Assembly: GCF_001702265.1 (NCBI RefSeq)
Contig: NZ_MAUE01000045.1
Location: forward strand, 769,767 to 833,766
DNA: 64,000 nucleotides
Source of the DNA: Pseudomonas aylmerensis
GTDB taxonomy: Bacteria; Pseudomonadota; Gammaproteobacteria; Pseudomonadales; Pseudomonadaceae
Direction of reading: 5' to 3'
A model generated the notes under the pieces. The model saw only the letters and a list, made by a program, of their open reading frames with translations. It was not told the DNA's origin and did not search any database. The position numbers and the translations under genes are program-made. Positions 54,177-62,840 of this stretch are shown here, in pieces. Positions within the stretch are counted from its first letter, which is position 1, and each line of letters opens with the position of its first letter.

Positions 54177-54334
54177 CAGGCAGTGTTGGGGAGCACTGCA
54201 AACCACACCGCGAGGGTGATTGACCCTCGCGGGATCGGCCCGTGGTGCCCCCAGCAGTCCTTTTTGTGTAATGCCTGTTGATTGAAATGGCGCGTCCAGG
54301 TGCTGGGCGCGTTTAAGACTGCTTGGAGGTCGAA
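54177..54334 (+). promoter_or_regulatory. fliA-cheY intergenic with GC-rich hairpin
   Basis: CCGCGAGGGT-GATTG-ACCCTCGCGG (54208-54232) is a perfect ten-base hairpin without a T-tract. No clear RpoN or FliA promoter was found for cheY. Confidence 0.45.
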
Positions 54335-54721
54335 TTGGACAAGAACATGAAAATCCTCATCGTTGATGACTTCTCAACGATGCGGCGGATCATAAAAAAC
54401 CTGTTGCGTGACCTTGGGTTCACTAACACGGTCGAGGCGGATGACGGCATTACGGCGATTCCGATCCTCAACAGCGGGAGCATCGACTTTCTGGTAACGG
54501 ACTGGAACATGCCGGGCATGACCGGTATCGACTTGCTGCGCCATGTGCGCGCCGACGAAAAACTGCGCAGCCTTCCCGTGCTGATGGTGACCGCCGAAGC
54601 CAAGCGTGAGCAGATCATCGAAGCCGCCCAAGCCGGGGTCAACGGTTACGTGGTCAAGCCATTCACTGCATTGGCCTTGAAAGAGAAGATCGAAAAAATC
54701 TTCGAACGCATCCACGGCTAA
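54335..54721 (+). CDS. cheY: chemotaxis response regulator CheY
   Basis: A single-domain response regulator that, when phosphorylated by CheA, binds FliM and changes rotation. Acid pair VDDFSTMRR, phospho-Asp in LVTDWNMPGMTG, VTAEAK Thr and YVVKPF Lys are all present. Start: GGAGGT (54325-54330) is well placed for TTG 54335, giving MDKNMKILIVDD (128 residues), like E. coli MADKELKFLVVDD. ATG 54347 (124 residues) is the usual annotation but is 16 bases from the ribosome site. Confidence 0.95.
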   Translation: MDKNMKILIVDDFSTMRRIIKNLLRDLGFTNTVEADDGITAIPILNSGSIDFLVTDWNMPGMTGIDLLRHVRADEKLRSLPVLMVTAEAKREQIIEAAQAGVNGYVVKPFTALALKEKIEKIFERIHG

Positions 54722-54739
54722 TGCCATCGCGGGGGAGCT

Positions 54740-55528
54740 ATGGAGCATAAAGAAACGTCACAGGGAGACTTTGAGTCGACCCTGAAAAAGCATGCTCACC
54801 AGTTGGTCGACAGCCTTGAAAAAGGCCAGTTCGGCGACGCGGTGCAGTTAATCCATGAGCTCAACCAGACCCGTGACCGCGGCCTGTATCAGGAAGTGGG
54901 CAAGCTCACACGCGAGCTGCACAGTGCGATTGTCAATTTCCAGATTGACCCGCACATGCCCCAGGCCGAAGAAATTTCGCAAATCACCGACGCGACCGAA
55001 CGCCTGTCCTATGTGGTCAGGCTGACTGAAGCGGCGGCCAACCGCACCATGGACCTGGTGGAAAACGCCACGCCCCTGGTCAATGGCATGGCCACCGAAG
55101 CCCAGGCCCTGAGCCACGATTGGGGCCGCTTCATGCGCCGCGAGGTGGGGGCTGAGGAGTTTCGTGAACTGGCGCGTCGGGTCGATGGATTCTTGTCACG
55201 CAGCGAGCAGGAAAACCGCACGGTTTCCAGCAACCTCAATGACATTCTGCTGGCCCAGGATTACCAGGACCTCACCGGCCAGGTGATCAAGCGTGTGACC
55301 CAGTTGGTCACCGAAGTGGAAAGCAACCTGCTCAAACTGGTGCTCATGGCCGGCCAGGTAGACCGTTTTGCCGGCATCGAACATGACCGTGAAGCGATCC
55401 TCTCGGAAAAAGATCCACAAAAACATCTCGCCAAGGGTGAAGGTCCGCAGATTCATGCCGATAAACGTGAAGACGTTGTGTCAGGTCAGGATGACGTAGA
55501 TGACCTGTTATCCAGTTTAGGCTTCTAA
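54740..55528 (+). CDS. cheZ: CheY-P phosphatase CheZ
   Basis: A 262-residue dimeric helical phosphatase that removes phosphate from CheY. The catalytic block LLAQDYQDLTGQVIKRV supplies the active Asp and Gln. The C-terminal CheY-binding helix DDVDDLLSSLGF matches the E. coli end. A flexible charged linker precedes it. Good GGGGGAG ribosome site. Confidence 0.96.
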   Translation: MEHKETSQGDFESTLKKHAHQLVDSLEKGQFGDAVQLIHELNQTRDRGLYQEVGKLTRELHSAIVNFQIDPHMPQAEEISQITDATERLSYVVRLTEAAANRTMDLVENATPLVNGMATEAQALSHDWGRFMRREVGAEEFRELARRVDGFLSRSEQENRTVSSNLNDILLAQDYQDLTGQVIKRVTQLVTEVESNLLKLVLMAGQVDRFAGIEHDREAILSEKDPQKHLAKGEGPQIHADKREDVVSGQDDVDDLLSSLGF

Positions 55529-55539
55529 GGAGCACCCAC

Positions 55540-57747
55540 ATGAGCTTCGGCGCCGATGAAGAAATCCTTCAGGATTTCCTTGTAGAGGCCGGCGAAATTT
55601 TAGAGCAACTGTCCGAGCAACTGGTCGAGCTGGAAAGCCGTCCGGATGATGCGAACCTGCTCAATGCAATTTTTCGCGGTTTTCACACTGTAAAAGGGGG
55701 CGCCGGCTTCCTCCAGCTCCATGAGCTGGTGGAGTGCTGCCACATCGCCGAGAACGTGTTCGACATCCTGCGCAAGGGTGAGCGTCACGTTGACTCGGAA
55801 TTGATGGACGTGATTCTCGAAGCACTGGATGCGGTCAACGGCATGTTCAGCGAAGTCCGCGAACGTGCCCCGATCACTGCGGCCACCCCGGAACTGCTCG
55901 CCGCCCTGGCGAGCCTGGCAGAGCCGGCAGACACTTCGGCAGCGCCCGTGGCGCAGGCTGAGCCTGCGCCTGTGGCAGAGCCTGAAGCGGATGTGACGGA
56001 CAGCGAGTTCGAGCAGTTGCTCAACTCCCTCAATGCGGTGAAAGCCGAGGCTGAAGCGCCTGCTGCAGCCGCGCCACAAGCGCCGACCAGCGAAGACATT
56101 ACCGACGCAGAATTTGAATCCCTGCTCGACCAGTTGCACGGCAAAGGCCAGTTCGCGGCCGACGCCGTGGCCCCTGCCGCCGCTGTGGATGCGCCTGCCG
56201 CGTCGACCAGCACCGACATCACCGATGACGAATTCGAAGCACTGCTCGACCAACTGCATGGCAAAGGCACCTTCGCGGCCGACGCCTTGCCGGAAGTCGC
56301 CGCGACTGCCACTGCGCCGTCCGCTGCGGCAGAACCTGCGGGCGACGGTCTGATCAGCGACCACGAGTTCGAATCCCTGCTCGACGAATTGCACGGCAAG
56401 GGCAAGTTCAGCGAAGTGGCTCCGGCAGCTGCCGCGACCGCCACTCCGGTGGCGGCCAAACCGGCGCCGGCCAAGGCCGCTGCACCTGCTGCTGCCAAAC
56501 CGGCCCCGGCACCTGCCGCCGCCCCGGCTGCTGCCCGCGCGCCGGCGGCTGCCGTGGCCGAGAAGCCGGCCAGTGAAGCTGAAACCACCGTGCGCGTCGA
56601 TACCGCGCGCCTGGACGACATCATGAACATGGTCGGCGAACTGGTGCTGGTGCGTAACCGTCTGGTGCGCCTGGGCCTGAGCAGTGGCGATGAAGCCATG
56701 CAAAAGGCCGTGTCGAACCTCGACGTGGTCACCGCCGACCTGCAGACCGCCGTGATGAAGACGCGGATGCAGCCGATCAAGAAAGTCTTCGGGCGCTTCC
56801 CGCGCCTGGTTCGCGACCTGGCACGCCAGCTCAAGAAAGAGATCAACCTGGAACTGGTGGGCGAAGAGACCGACCTCGACAAGAACCTGGTCGAGGCCCT
56901 GGCCGATCCGCTGGTCCACTTGGTGCGCAACGCCGTCGACCACGGCGTCGAAACCCCGGAAGAGCGCGAAGCTTCGGGCAAGTCGCGCAACGGCAAAGTG
57001 ATCCTGGCGGCCGAGCAGGAGGGTGACCACATCCTGCTGTCGATCACCGATGACGGCAAGGGCATGGACCCGACCATCCTGCGCAATATCGCGGTCAAGC
57101 GTGGCGTGATGGACAAGGACGCCGCCGACCGCCTGACCGACACCGAGTGCTACAACCTGATCTTCGCCCCGGGCTTCTCGACCAAGACCGAGATTTCCGA
57201 CGTGTCCGGCCGTGGCGTCGGCATGGACGTGGTGAAGACCAAGATCAGCCAGCTCAACGGCTCGATCAACATCTACTCGACCAAGGGCCAGGGCTCGAAG
57301 ATCGTCATCAAGGTGCCGCTGACCCTGGCGATCATGCCGACCCTGATGGTGATGCTGGGCAACCAGGCGTTCGCCTTCCCGCTGGTCAACGTCAACGAAA
57401 TTTTCCACCTCGACCTGTCGCGCACCAACGTGGTGGACGGCCAGGAAGTGGTGATCGTGCGCGACAAGGCGTTGCCACTGTTCTACCTCAAGCGCTGGCT
57501 GGTGGCATCGGCCAAGCATGAAGAGCAGCGCGAAGGCCATGTGGTGATTCTCTCCGTGGGCACCCAGCGTATCGGCTTCGTGGTCGATCAACTGGTGGGC
57601 CAGGAAGAAGTGGTCATCAAGCCTTTGGGCAAAATGCTGCAGGGAACCCCGGGCATGTCGGGTGCGACCATCACCGGTGACGGTCGGATCGCGCTGATTC
57701 TGGATGTTCCGAGCATGCTCAAGCGTTACGCCGCTCGGCGTATTTGA
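55540..57747 (+). CDS. cheA: chemotaxis histidine kinase CheA
   Basis: A 735-residue kinase. P1 phosphotransfer domain (1-105) with His49 in FRGFHTVKGGAGFLQL; then about 240 residues of Ala/Pro-rich linker with no visible P2 fold but four D-x-E-F-E-x-L-L motifs at 154, 189, 229 and 274; P3 dimerisation (from 347, VRVDTARLDDIMNMVGELVL); P4 ATPase (LVHLVRNAVDHGVE, GRGVGMDVVK); P5 CheW-like domain. In Vibrio the same linker holds the LID region that contacts ParC/ParP, whose genes lie downstream here. Confidence 0.96.
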   Translation: MSFGADEEILQDFLVEAGEILEQLSEQLVELESRPDDANLLNAIFRGFHTVKGGAGFLQLHELVECCHIAENVFDILRKGERHVDSELMDVILEALDAVNGMFSEVRERAPITAATPELLAALASLAEPADTSAAPVAQAEPAPVAEPEADVTDSEFEQLLNSLNAVKAEAEAPAAAAPQAPTSEDITDAEFESLLDQLHGKGQFAADAVAPAAAVDAPAASTSTDITDDEFEALLDQLHGKGTFAADALPEVAATATAPSAAAEPAGDGLISDHEFESLLDELHGKGKFSEVAPAAAATATPVAAKPAPAKAAAPAAAKPAPAPAAAPAAARAPAAAVAEKPASEAETTVRVDTARLDDIMNMVGELVLVRNRLVRLGLSSGDEAMQKAVSNLDVVTADLQTAVMKTRMQPIKKVFGRFPRLVRDLARQLKKEINLELVGEETDLDKNLVEALADPLVHLVRNAVDHGVETPEEREASGKSRNGKVILAAEQEGDHILLSITDDGKGMDPTILRNIAVKRGVMDKDAADRLTDTECYNLIFAPGFSTKTEISDVSGRGVGMDVVKTKISQLNGSINIYSTKGQGSKIVIKVPLTLAIMPTLMVMLGNQAFAFPLVNVNEIFHLDLSRTNVVDGQEVVIVRDKALPLFYLKRWLVASAKHEEQREGHVVILSVGTQRIGFVVDQLVGQEEVVIKPLGKMLQGTPGMSGATITGDGRIALILDVPSMLKRYAARRI
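55990..56403 (+). repeat. tandem D-x-E-F-E-x-L-L repeats inside cheA
   Basis: Four imperfect copies encoded in the linker (residues 152-165, 186-203, 226-243, 271-288), three of them ending LHGKG. Spacing is 35 to 45 residues. Confidence 0.85.
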
Positions 57748-57794
57748 TTCTGGTGGGGCAGGGCGGTTTGCCCGCCCCGTCTAACGGAGTGTTT

Positions 57795-58931
57795 ATGGTA
57801 GTCAAGGTCCTGGTGGTGGACGATTCGGGTTTCTTCCGCCGCCGCGTCTCGGAAATTCTTTCCGCCGATCCAACGATTCAAGTGATCGGCACGGCCACCA
57901 ACGGCAAAGAGGCGATCGATCAGGCTATCGCGTTGAAGCCCGACGTGATCACCATGGACTACGAGATGCCGATGATGGATGGCATCACGGCTGTCCGTCA
58001 CATCATGCAGCGCTGCCCGACCCCGGTGTTGATGTTCTCCTCGCTCACCCATGAAGGCGCCCGGGTCACCCTGGATGCGCTGGATGCCGGCGCGGTGGAC
58101 TTCCTGCCGAAGAATTTCGAAGACATCTCGCGCAACCCCGAGAAGGTCAAGCAACTGCTGTGCGAGAAAGTCCACAGCATTTCCCGCAGTAACCGTCGCA
58201 GCCTGTTCAGCACGCCTGCACCTGCACCTGCACCTGCACCGGTTGCGGCGCCGGCCCCGGCCCCTGCGTTTGGTCGACCTGCGCCTGCGCCCGCCCCGGT
58301 GGCTCGGCCTGCCGTGGCCCCGGTCCGCGCTCCGGCGCCCAGCGCCCATTCGCCCGCGCCCAAGCGCAAGGCCTACAAGCTGGTCGCCATCGGTACTTCC
58401 ACCGGCGGCCCGGTGGCCTTGCAGCGCGTGTTGACGCAATTGCCGGCCAACTTCCCGGCGCCGATCGTGTTGATCCAGCACATGCCGGCGGCCTTCACCA
58501 AGGCCTTTGCCGAACGCCTGGACAAGCTCTGCCGCATCAGCGTCAAGGAAGCCGAGGATGGCGACATCCTGCGTCCAGGCCTGGCGCTGCTGGCGCCGGG
58601 TGGCAAGCAGATGATGGTCGACGGGCGTGGTGCGATCAAAATCCTGCCGGGCGACGAGCGCCTCAACTACAAGCCGTGCGTGGACATCACCTTCGGTTCG
58701 GCGGCCAAGTCCTACGGCGACAAAGTTCTGGCGGTGGTGCTCACCGGCATGGGCGCTGATGGCCGTGAAGGCGCACGCCTGCTCAAGCAGGGCGGCAGCG
58801 CGATCTGGGCCCAGGACGAAGCCAGCTGCGTGATCTATGGCATGCCCATGGCGATCGTCAAGGCTGACCTGGCCGACGCCGTCTACAGCCTGGACGAGAT
58901 CGGCAAGCATCTGGTGGAGGCCTGCCTCTGA
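57795..58931 (+). CDS. cheB: chemotaxis methylesterase CheB
   Basis: A 378-residue protein-glutamate methylesterase/deamidase acting on chemoreceptors. Receiver with Asp55 (ITMDYEMPMMDG), a long Pro-Ala linker (about 140-190, coded partly by four perfect CCTGCA units at 58215-58238), and the CheB domain with Ser in IGTSTGGP, His in LIQHMPAAFT and Asp in TGMGADG. ATG 57795 gives MVVKVLVVDDSG; upstream frame is cheA tail. Confidence 0.96.
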   Translation: MVVKVLVVDDSGFFRRRVSEILSADPTIQVIGTATNGKEAIDQAIALKPDVITMDYEMPMMDGITAVRHIMQRCPTPVLMFSSLTHEGARVTLDALDAGAVDFLPKNFEDISRNPEKVKQLLCEKVHSISRSNRRSLFSTPAPAPAPAPVAAPAPAPAFGRPAPAPAPVARPAVAPVRAPAPSAHSPAPKRKAYKLVAIGTSTGGPVALQRVLTQLPANFPAPIVLIQHMPAAFTKAFAERLDKLCRISVKEAEDGDILRPGLALLAPGGKQMMVDGRGAIKILPGDERLNYKPCVDITFGSAAKSYGDKVLAVVLTGMGADGREGARLLKQGGSAIWAQDEASCVIYGMPMAIVKADLADAVYSLDEIGKHLVEACL

Positions 58932-59671
58932 TGGATGTATTGAGCCTGATCGGCATCATCATGGCGTTTGTCGCGATCATCGGCGGCAACTACCTCGAAG
59001 GCGGCCACCTCGGCGCCCTGGCCAACGGCCCGGCGGCCTTGATCGTGATCGGCGGCACGGTCGGCGCGGCCTTGTTGCAGTCGCCCTTGAGTTCGTTCAA
59101 GCGCGCCATGCAGATCCTGGTGTGGATTATTTTCCCGCCACGCGTGGACCTGCCCGGCGGCATCGACCGCGTGGTCAACTGGAGCCTCACCGCCCGCAAG
59201 GAAGGCCTGCTCGGCCTGGAAGGCGTGGCCGATGCCGAGCCCGACAGCTACGCGCGCAAAGGCCTGCAACTGCTGGTGGACGGCGCCGAGCCGGAAGCGA
59301 TCCGCAGCATCCTGGAAGTGGATTTCTACACCCAGGAAAGCCGCGACATCAACGCTGCCAAAGTCTTTGAAAGCATGGGCGGCTACGCGCCGACCATCGG
59401 CATCATCGGTGCGGTGATGGGCCTGATCCACGTGATGGGCAACCTGGCCGACCCGTCGCAACTGGGCAGCGGCATTGCCGTGGCGTTCGTGGCCACCATC
59501 TACGGTGTCGCGAGTGCCAACCTGGTGCTGCTGCCGGTGGCCAGCAAGCTCAAGTCCATCGCCATGCGCCAGTCGCGTTACCGCGAGATGTTGCTCGAAG
59601 GCATCCTGTCGATTGCCGAGGGTGAGAACCCGCGGTCGATCGAATTGAAGCTCCAGGGCTTCATGGATTGA
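58931..59671 (+). CDS. motC: flagellar stator protein MotC (MotA family)
   Basis: A 246-residue, four-helix proton-channel subunit. MDVLSLIGIIMAFVAIIGGN at the start, the cytosolic loop with charged residues that contact FliG, and YAPTIGIIGAVMGLIHVMGN with GIAVAFVATIYGVASANLV near the end. It pairs with MotD. A second set, motAB, exists elsewhere in pseudomonads and is not in this window. The start overlaps the cheB stop by one base. Confidence 0.95.
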   Translation: MDVLSLIGIIMAFVAIIGGNYLEGGHLGALANGPAALIVIGGTVGAALLQSPLSSFKRAMQILVWIIFPPRVDLPGGIDRVVNWSLTARKEGLLGLEGVADAEPDSYARKGLQLLVDGAEPEAIRSILEVDFYTQESRDINAAKVFESMGGYAPTIGIIGAVMGLIHVMGNLADPSQLGSGIAVAFVATIYGVASANLVLLPVASKLKSIAMRQSRYREMLLEGILSIAEGENPRSIELKLQGFMD

Positions 59672-59734
59672 TGAACATGGCTATCGACTTGTGGCGAGCG
59701 GCCACATGATTTACGTACAGAGAGGTGTCAGCCT

Positions 59735-60622
59735 GTGAGCCGTCGCCGTCGCGAGCCTGAAGAGCACGTCAACCACGAACGCTGGCTGGTGTCCTACGCG
59801 GACTTCATTACCTTGCTGTTCGCGTTTTTCGTGGTGATGTACTCCATCTCGTCGATCAACGAAGGCAAGTACAAAGTCATTTCCCAGGCGCTGATCGGGG
59901 TGTTCAACGACGCCGACCGCGCCCTCAAGCCGATCCCCATTGGCGAGGAACGGCCCAAGACCGTGACCCCGGCCAAGCCGCTGGTCAATGACAGCGATGA
60001 AACCGCCGCCGGCGTGGGCGGCACCAGCGACCCGCTGAAAAGCATCGCCGACGACATCAGCGCCGCGTTCGGCGACCTGATCAGTTCCAACCAGATGACC
60101 GTGCGCGGCAATGAGTTGTGGGTGGAGATCGAACTCAACTCCAGCCTGTTGTTCGCCAGCGCCGATGCAATGCCCAGCGACCAGGCGTTCACCATCATCG
60201 ACAAGGTGGCGGCGATCCTCAGGCCGTTCGAAAACCCGATCCACGTGGAAGGCTTTACCGACAATTTCCCGATCAGCACCGCGCAGTACCCGACCAACTG
60301 GGAGCTGTCGTCGGCGCGGGCCGCGAGCATCGTGCGCATGCTCGCGATGCAGGGCGTAAACCCCGGGCGCCTGGCCTCGGTGGGTTATGGCGAGTTCCAG
60401 CCGGTGGCCAACAACGCCACGGTGGAAGGCCGCGCGCGCAACCGCCGGGTGGTACTGGTGGTCTCGCGCAACCTGGATGTGCGCCGCAGCCTGACCGGTA
60501 CCGGCACCGCCAATGCAACACCGGACGCGGCCTTGAAGCGGGCTGGCACACAAACTGCACCGGCCCCTGCAAAGCCGCCGGTGCGTCAGAGTGCCGTCAA
60601 TTCTCCGTCGCCGGCTCAATAA
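59735..60622 (+). CDS. motD: flagellar stator protein MotD (MotB family)
   Basis: A 295-residue stator anchor. One membrane helix with the proton-binding aspartate Asp23 (WLVSYADFITLLFAFFVVMY), a plug/linker, and a C-terminal OmpA-like peptidoglycan-binding domain (IHVEGFTDNFPISTAQYPTN, ELSSARAASIVRML, GRARNRRVVLVV). GTG start preceded by AGAGG. Pro/Ala-rich tail. Confidence 0.95.
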   Translation: MSRRRREPEEHVNHERWLVSYADFITLLFAFFVVMYSISSINEGKYKVISQALIGVFNDADRALKPIPIGEERPKTVTPAKPLVNDSDETAAGVGGTSDPLKSIADDISAAFGDLISSNQMTVRGNELWVEIELNSSLLFASADAMPSDQAFTIIDKVAAILRPFENPIHVEGFTDNFPISTAQYPTNWELSSARAASIVRMLAMQGVNPGRLASVGYGEFQPVANNATVEGRARNRRVVLVVSRNLDVRRSLTGTGTANATPDAALKRAGTQTAPAPAKPPVRQSAVNSPSPAQ

Positions 60623-60673
60623 CCTTATGCAATGTCTCGGTCGCGCCTGTGCCTGCCGGGAGGAACCATCCGA

Positions 60674-61462
60674 ATGAGAGTCTGGGCAGTTGCCAATCAA
60701 AAAGGTGGAGTCGGCAAGACCACCACCTCCATCGCCTTAGCCGGTTTGCTGGCCGAGGCGGGCAAGCGTGTGGTCGTAGTGGACCTGGACCCGCATGGCT
60801 CCATGACCAGCTATTTCGGCTACGACCCGGATGCGCTGGAGCACAGCTGCTACGACCTGTTCCTGCACAAGGGCAGCGTGCCGGCCGACCTGCCCGGGCA
60901 ACTGCTGTTGCCCACCAGCAACGAGAGTATTTCCCTGCTGCCGTCGAGCACCGCGCTGGCCACCCTCGAGCGCCAGTCGCCGGGGCAGAGCGGCCTGGGC
61001 CTGGTGATCGCCAAGACCCTGGCGCAACTGTGGCAGGACTTCGACTACGCGATCATCGACAGCCCGCCGTTGCTCGGCGTGCTGATGGTCAACGCCTTGG
61101 CGGCCAGCCAGCAACTGGTGATCCCGGTGCAGACCGAGCACCTCGCGGTCAAAGGCCTGGAGCGCATGGTCAGTACCCTGGCGATGATCAACCGCTCGCG
61201 CAAGCAGGCGCTGCCGTTCAGCATCGTGCCGACCCTGTTCGACCGTCGCACCCAGGCGTCGCTGGGCACCTTGCGCGTGCTGCGCGATGCCTACCCGGAC
61301 ACCATCTGGAATGGCTACATCCCGGTGGACACGCGCCTGCGTGACGCCAGCCGCGCCGGCCTGACCCCGTCGCAGTTCGACGGTAAAAGCCGTGGCGTGC
61401 TGGCTTACCGCGCGTTGCTCAAGCACCTGCTGTCCCAGCAGCTTGTCGCGCAGGTGGCGTGA
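60674..61462 (+). CDS. parC: ParA-like ATPase ParC (chemotaxis array positioning)
   Basis: A 262-residue ParA-type ATPase with canonical Walker A KGGVGKTTT (10-18), VVVDLDPHGSMTSYFGY and DSPPLLGVLMVNAL. In Vibrio the ParA-like protein ParC sits at the old pole and recruits chemotaxis arrays through ParP. The placement between motD and the CheW-like ParP gene fits that system rather than plasmid or chromosome partition. GGAGGAA precedes the ATG; it overlaps parP by one base. Confidence 0.87.
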   Translation: MRVWAVANQKGGVGKTTTSIALAGLLAEAGKRVVVVDLDPHGSMTSYFGYDPDALEHSCYDLFLHKGSVPADLPGQLLLPTSNESISLLPSSTALATLERQSPGQSGLGLVIAKTLAQLWQDFDYAIIDSPPLLGVLMVNALAASQQLVIPVQTEHLAVKGLERMVSTLAMINRSRKQALPFSIVPTLFDRRTQASLGTLRVLRDAYPDTIWNGYIPVDTRLRDASRAGLTPSQFDGKSRGVLAYRALLKHLLSQQLVAQVA

Positions 61463-62277
61463 TGAACCGTCCCATCGAACTCAAGACCCGGCCGCAACTG
61501 GCACTGGAATCCTACCTGGATGCCCTGCTGCAGGATGCGACCGAGGAAGAGCAGCCGATACTGGTATTGGAACCGGCCCTGGCGCCGGAAAGCTCCCTGG
61601 ATGAATTCCAGTTGGCGGTGCTGGAAGAGCAGGCCCGCGATGCGCAGGTCGTGACCGCGCCAGTGGTGGTGCCGATCGCCCCGGCAGTTGTCGTGCCCGT
61701 GGTGGTCGAGCCGGTGGTCGTTGCCCCGGTCGTGGTCGAGCCGGTGGTGGAAGTGCACCTGCCGCCCAGCATCACGCCGCCGCCGGTGGCCGGCGATGAT
61801 CGCCCGGCCTGGGCCGCCGAGCCGTTCGAATGCCTGTTGTTCGACGTCGCCGGGTTGACCCTGGCGGTGCCGCTGGTGTGCCTGGGCTCGATCTATTCCC
61901 TGGAAGGCCAGGAACTGACGCCGCTGTTCGGGCAGCCGGAGTGGTTCCTCGGCATCCTGCCCAGCCAGGCCGGCAACCTCAAGGTGCTGGACACCGCGCG
62001 CTGGGTGATGCCCGACCGCTACCGCGATGATTTTCGCCAGGGCCTGCAATACGTGATCTCGGTGCAGGGCTACGAGTGGGGGCTGGCGGTGCATCAGGTC
62101 AGCCGCTCGTTGCGCCTGGACCCGAATGAAATCAAATGGCGCAGCCACCGGGGCCAACGGCCTTGGCTGGCGGGCACCGTGATCGAACACATGTGCGCGT
62201 TGCTCGACGTCGCCGAGCTGGCCGAGTTGATCGCCAGCGGCGCGGTCAAGACGCTGCCGGTGAATAAACGCAGTTGA
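61462..62277 (+). CDS. parP: CheW-like array coupling protein ParP
   Basis: A 271-residue protein. The N-terminal third is low-complexity Val/Pro/Glu (two ten-residue units of VVVEPVVVAP type coded by 17-base repeats at 61702 and 61732). The C-terminal half is a CheW-like domain (CLLFDVAGLTLAVPLVCLGS, FLGILPSQAGNLKVLDTARW, GYEWGLAVHQVS). In Vibrio ParP binds ParC and CheA and keeps arrays at the pole. Confidence 0.86.
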   Translation: MNRPIELKTRPQLALESYLDALLQDATEEEQPILVLEPALAPESSLDEFQLAVLEEQARDAQVVTAPVVVPIAPAVVVPVVVEPVVVAPVVVEPVVEVHLPPSITPPPVAGDDRPAWAAEPFECLLFDVAGLTLAVPLVCLGSIYSLEGQELTPLFGQPEWFLGILPSQAGNLKVLDTARWVMPDRYRDDFRQGLQYVISVQGYEWGLAVHQVSRSLRLDPNEIKWRSHRGQRPWLAGTVIEHMCALLDVAELAELIASGAVKTLPVNKRS

Positions 62278-62357
62278 TTGAACAATAAGGGCCGCGCGGT
62301 TGCGCGGTCAGCGAAGCACACACGCCGTGTGAAGCGGCATTTGAAGGGGTCAGGGGT

Positions 62358-62840
62358 ATGAATAAGTCAGCGTCCGCACAAGGTTTGGATGATCCGATCC
62401 TGCAATGGGTTACCTTCAAACTGGACAACGAGTCCTATGGCATTAACGTGATGCGCGTGCAGGAAGTGCTGCGCTACACCGAGATCGCCCCGGTCCCGGG
62501 TGCGCCAAGCTACGTGCTGGGTATCATCAACCTGCGCGGCAACGTGGTGACGGTGATCGACACCCGCCAGCGTTTCGGCCTGGTACCGACCGAAGTCAAC
62601 GACAACACCCGTATCGTCATCATCGAAGCCGACAAGCAAGTGGTCGGGATCATGGTCGACAGCGTGGCCGAAGTGGTTTATCTGCGCCAATCGGAAGTGG
62701 AAACCGCACCGAACGTGGGTAATGAAGAATCCGCCAAGTTCATCCAGGGCGTGTGCAACAAGAACGGCGAGCTGCTGATTCTGGTTGAGCTGGACAAGAT
62801 GATGAGCGAAGAAGAATGGTCGGAACTGGAGAGCATCTGA
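62358..62840 (+). CDS. cheW: chemotaxis coupling protein CheW
   Basis: A 160-residue coupling protein joining receptors to CheA. WVTFKLDNESYGINVMRVQE, PSYVLGIINLRGNVVTVIDT and GIMVDSVAEVV are the CheW signatures. AAGGGG precedes the ATG. Only 80 bases after parP. Confidence 0.97.
   Translation: MNKSASAQGLDDPILQWVTFKLDNESYGINVMRVQEVLRYTEIAPVPGAPSYVLGIINLRGNVVTVIDTRQRFGLVPTEVNDNTRIVIIEADKQVVGIMVDSVAEVVYLRQSEVETAPNVGNEESAKFIQGVCNKNGELLILVELDKMMSEEEWSELESI

Noticed and set aside
54208..54232. Terminator after fliA
   Set aside because: Strong hairpin but no T-tract, so recorded only as a hairpin within the intergenic region.
56210..56250. Possible CRISPR-like periodic repeats in cheA
   Set aside because: The periodicity is a protein-level repeat in a coding frame with diverged third positions, not DNA repeats with unique spacers.
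60118..61344. 408-codon frame overlapping motD and parC on the same strand
   Set aside because: Arg/Gly/Ala-rich out-of-frame read; motD and parC have complete domains in their own frames.
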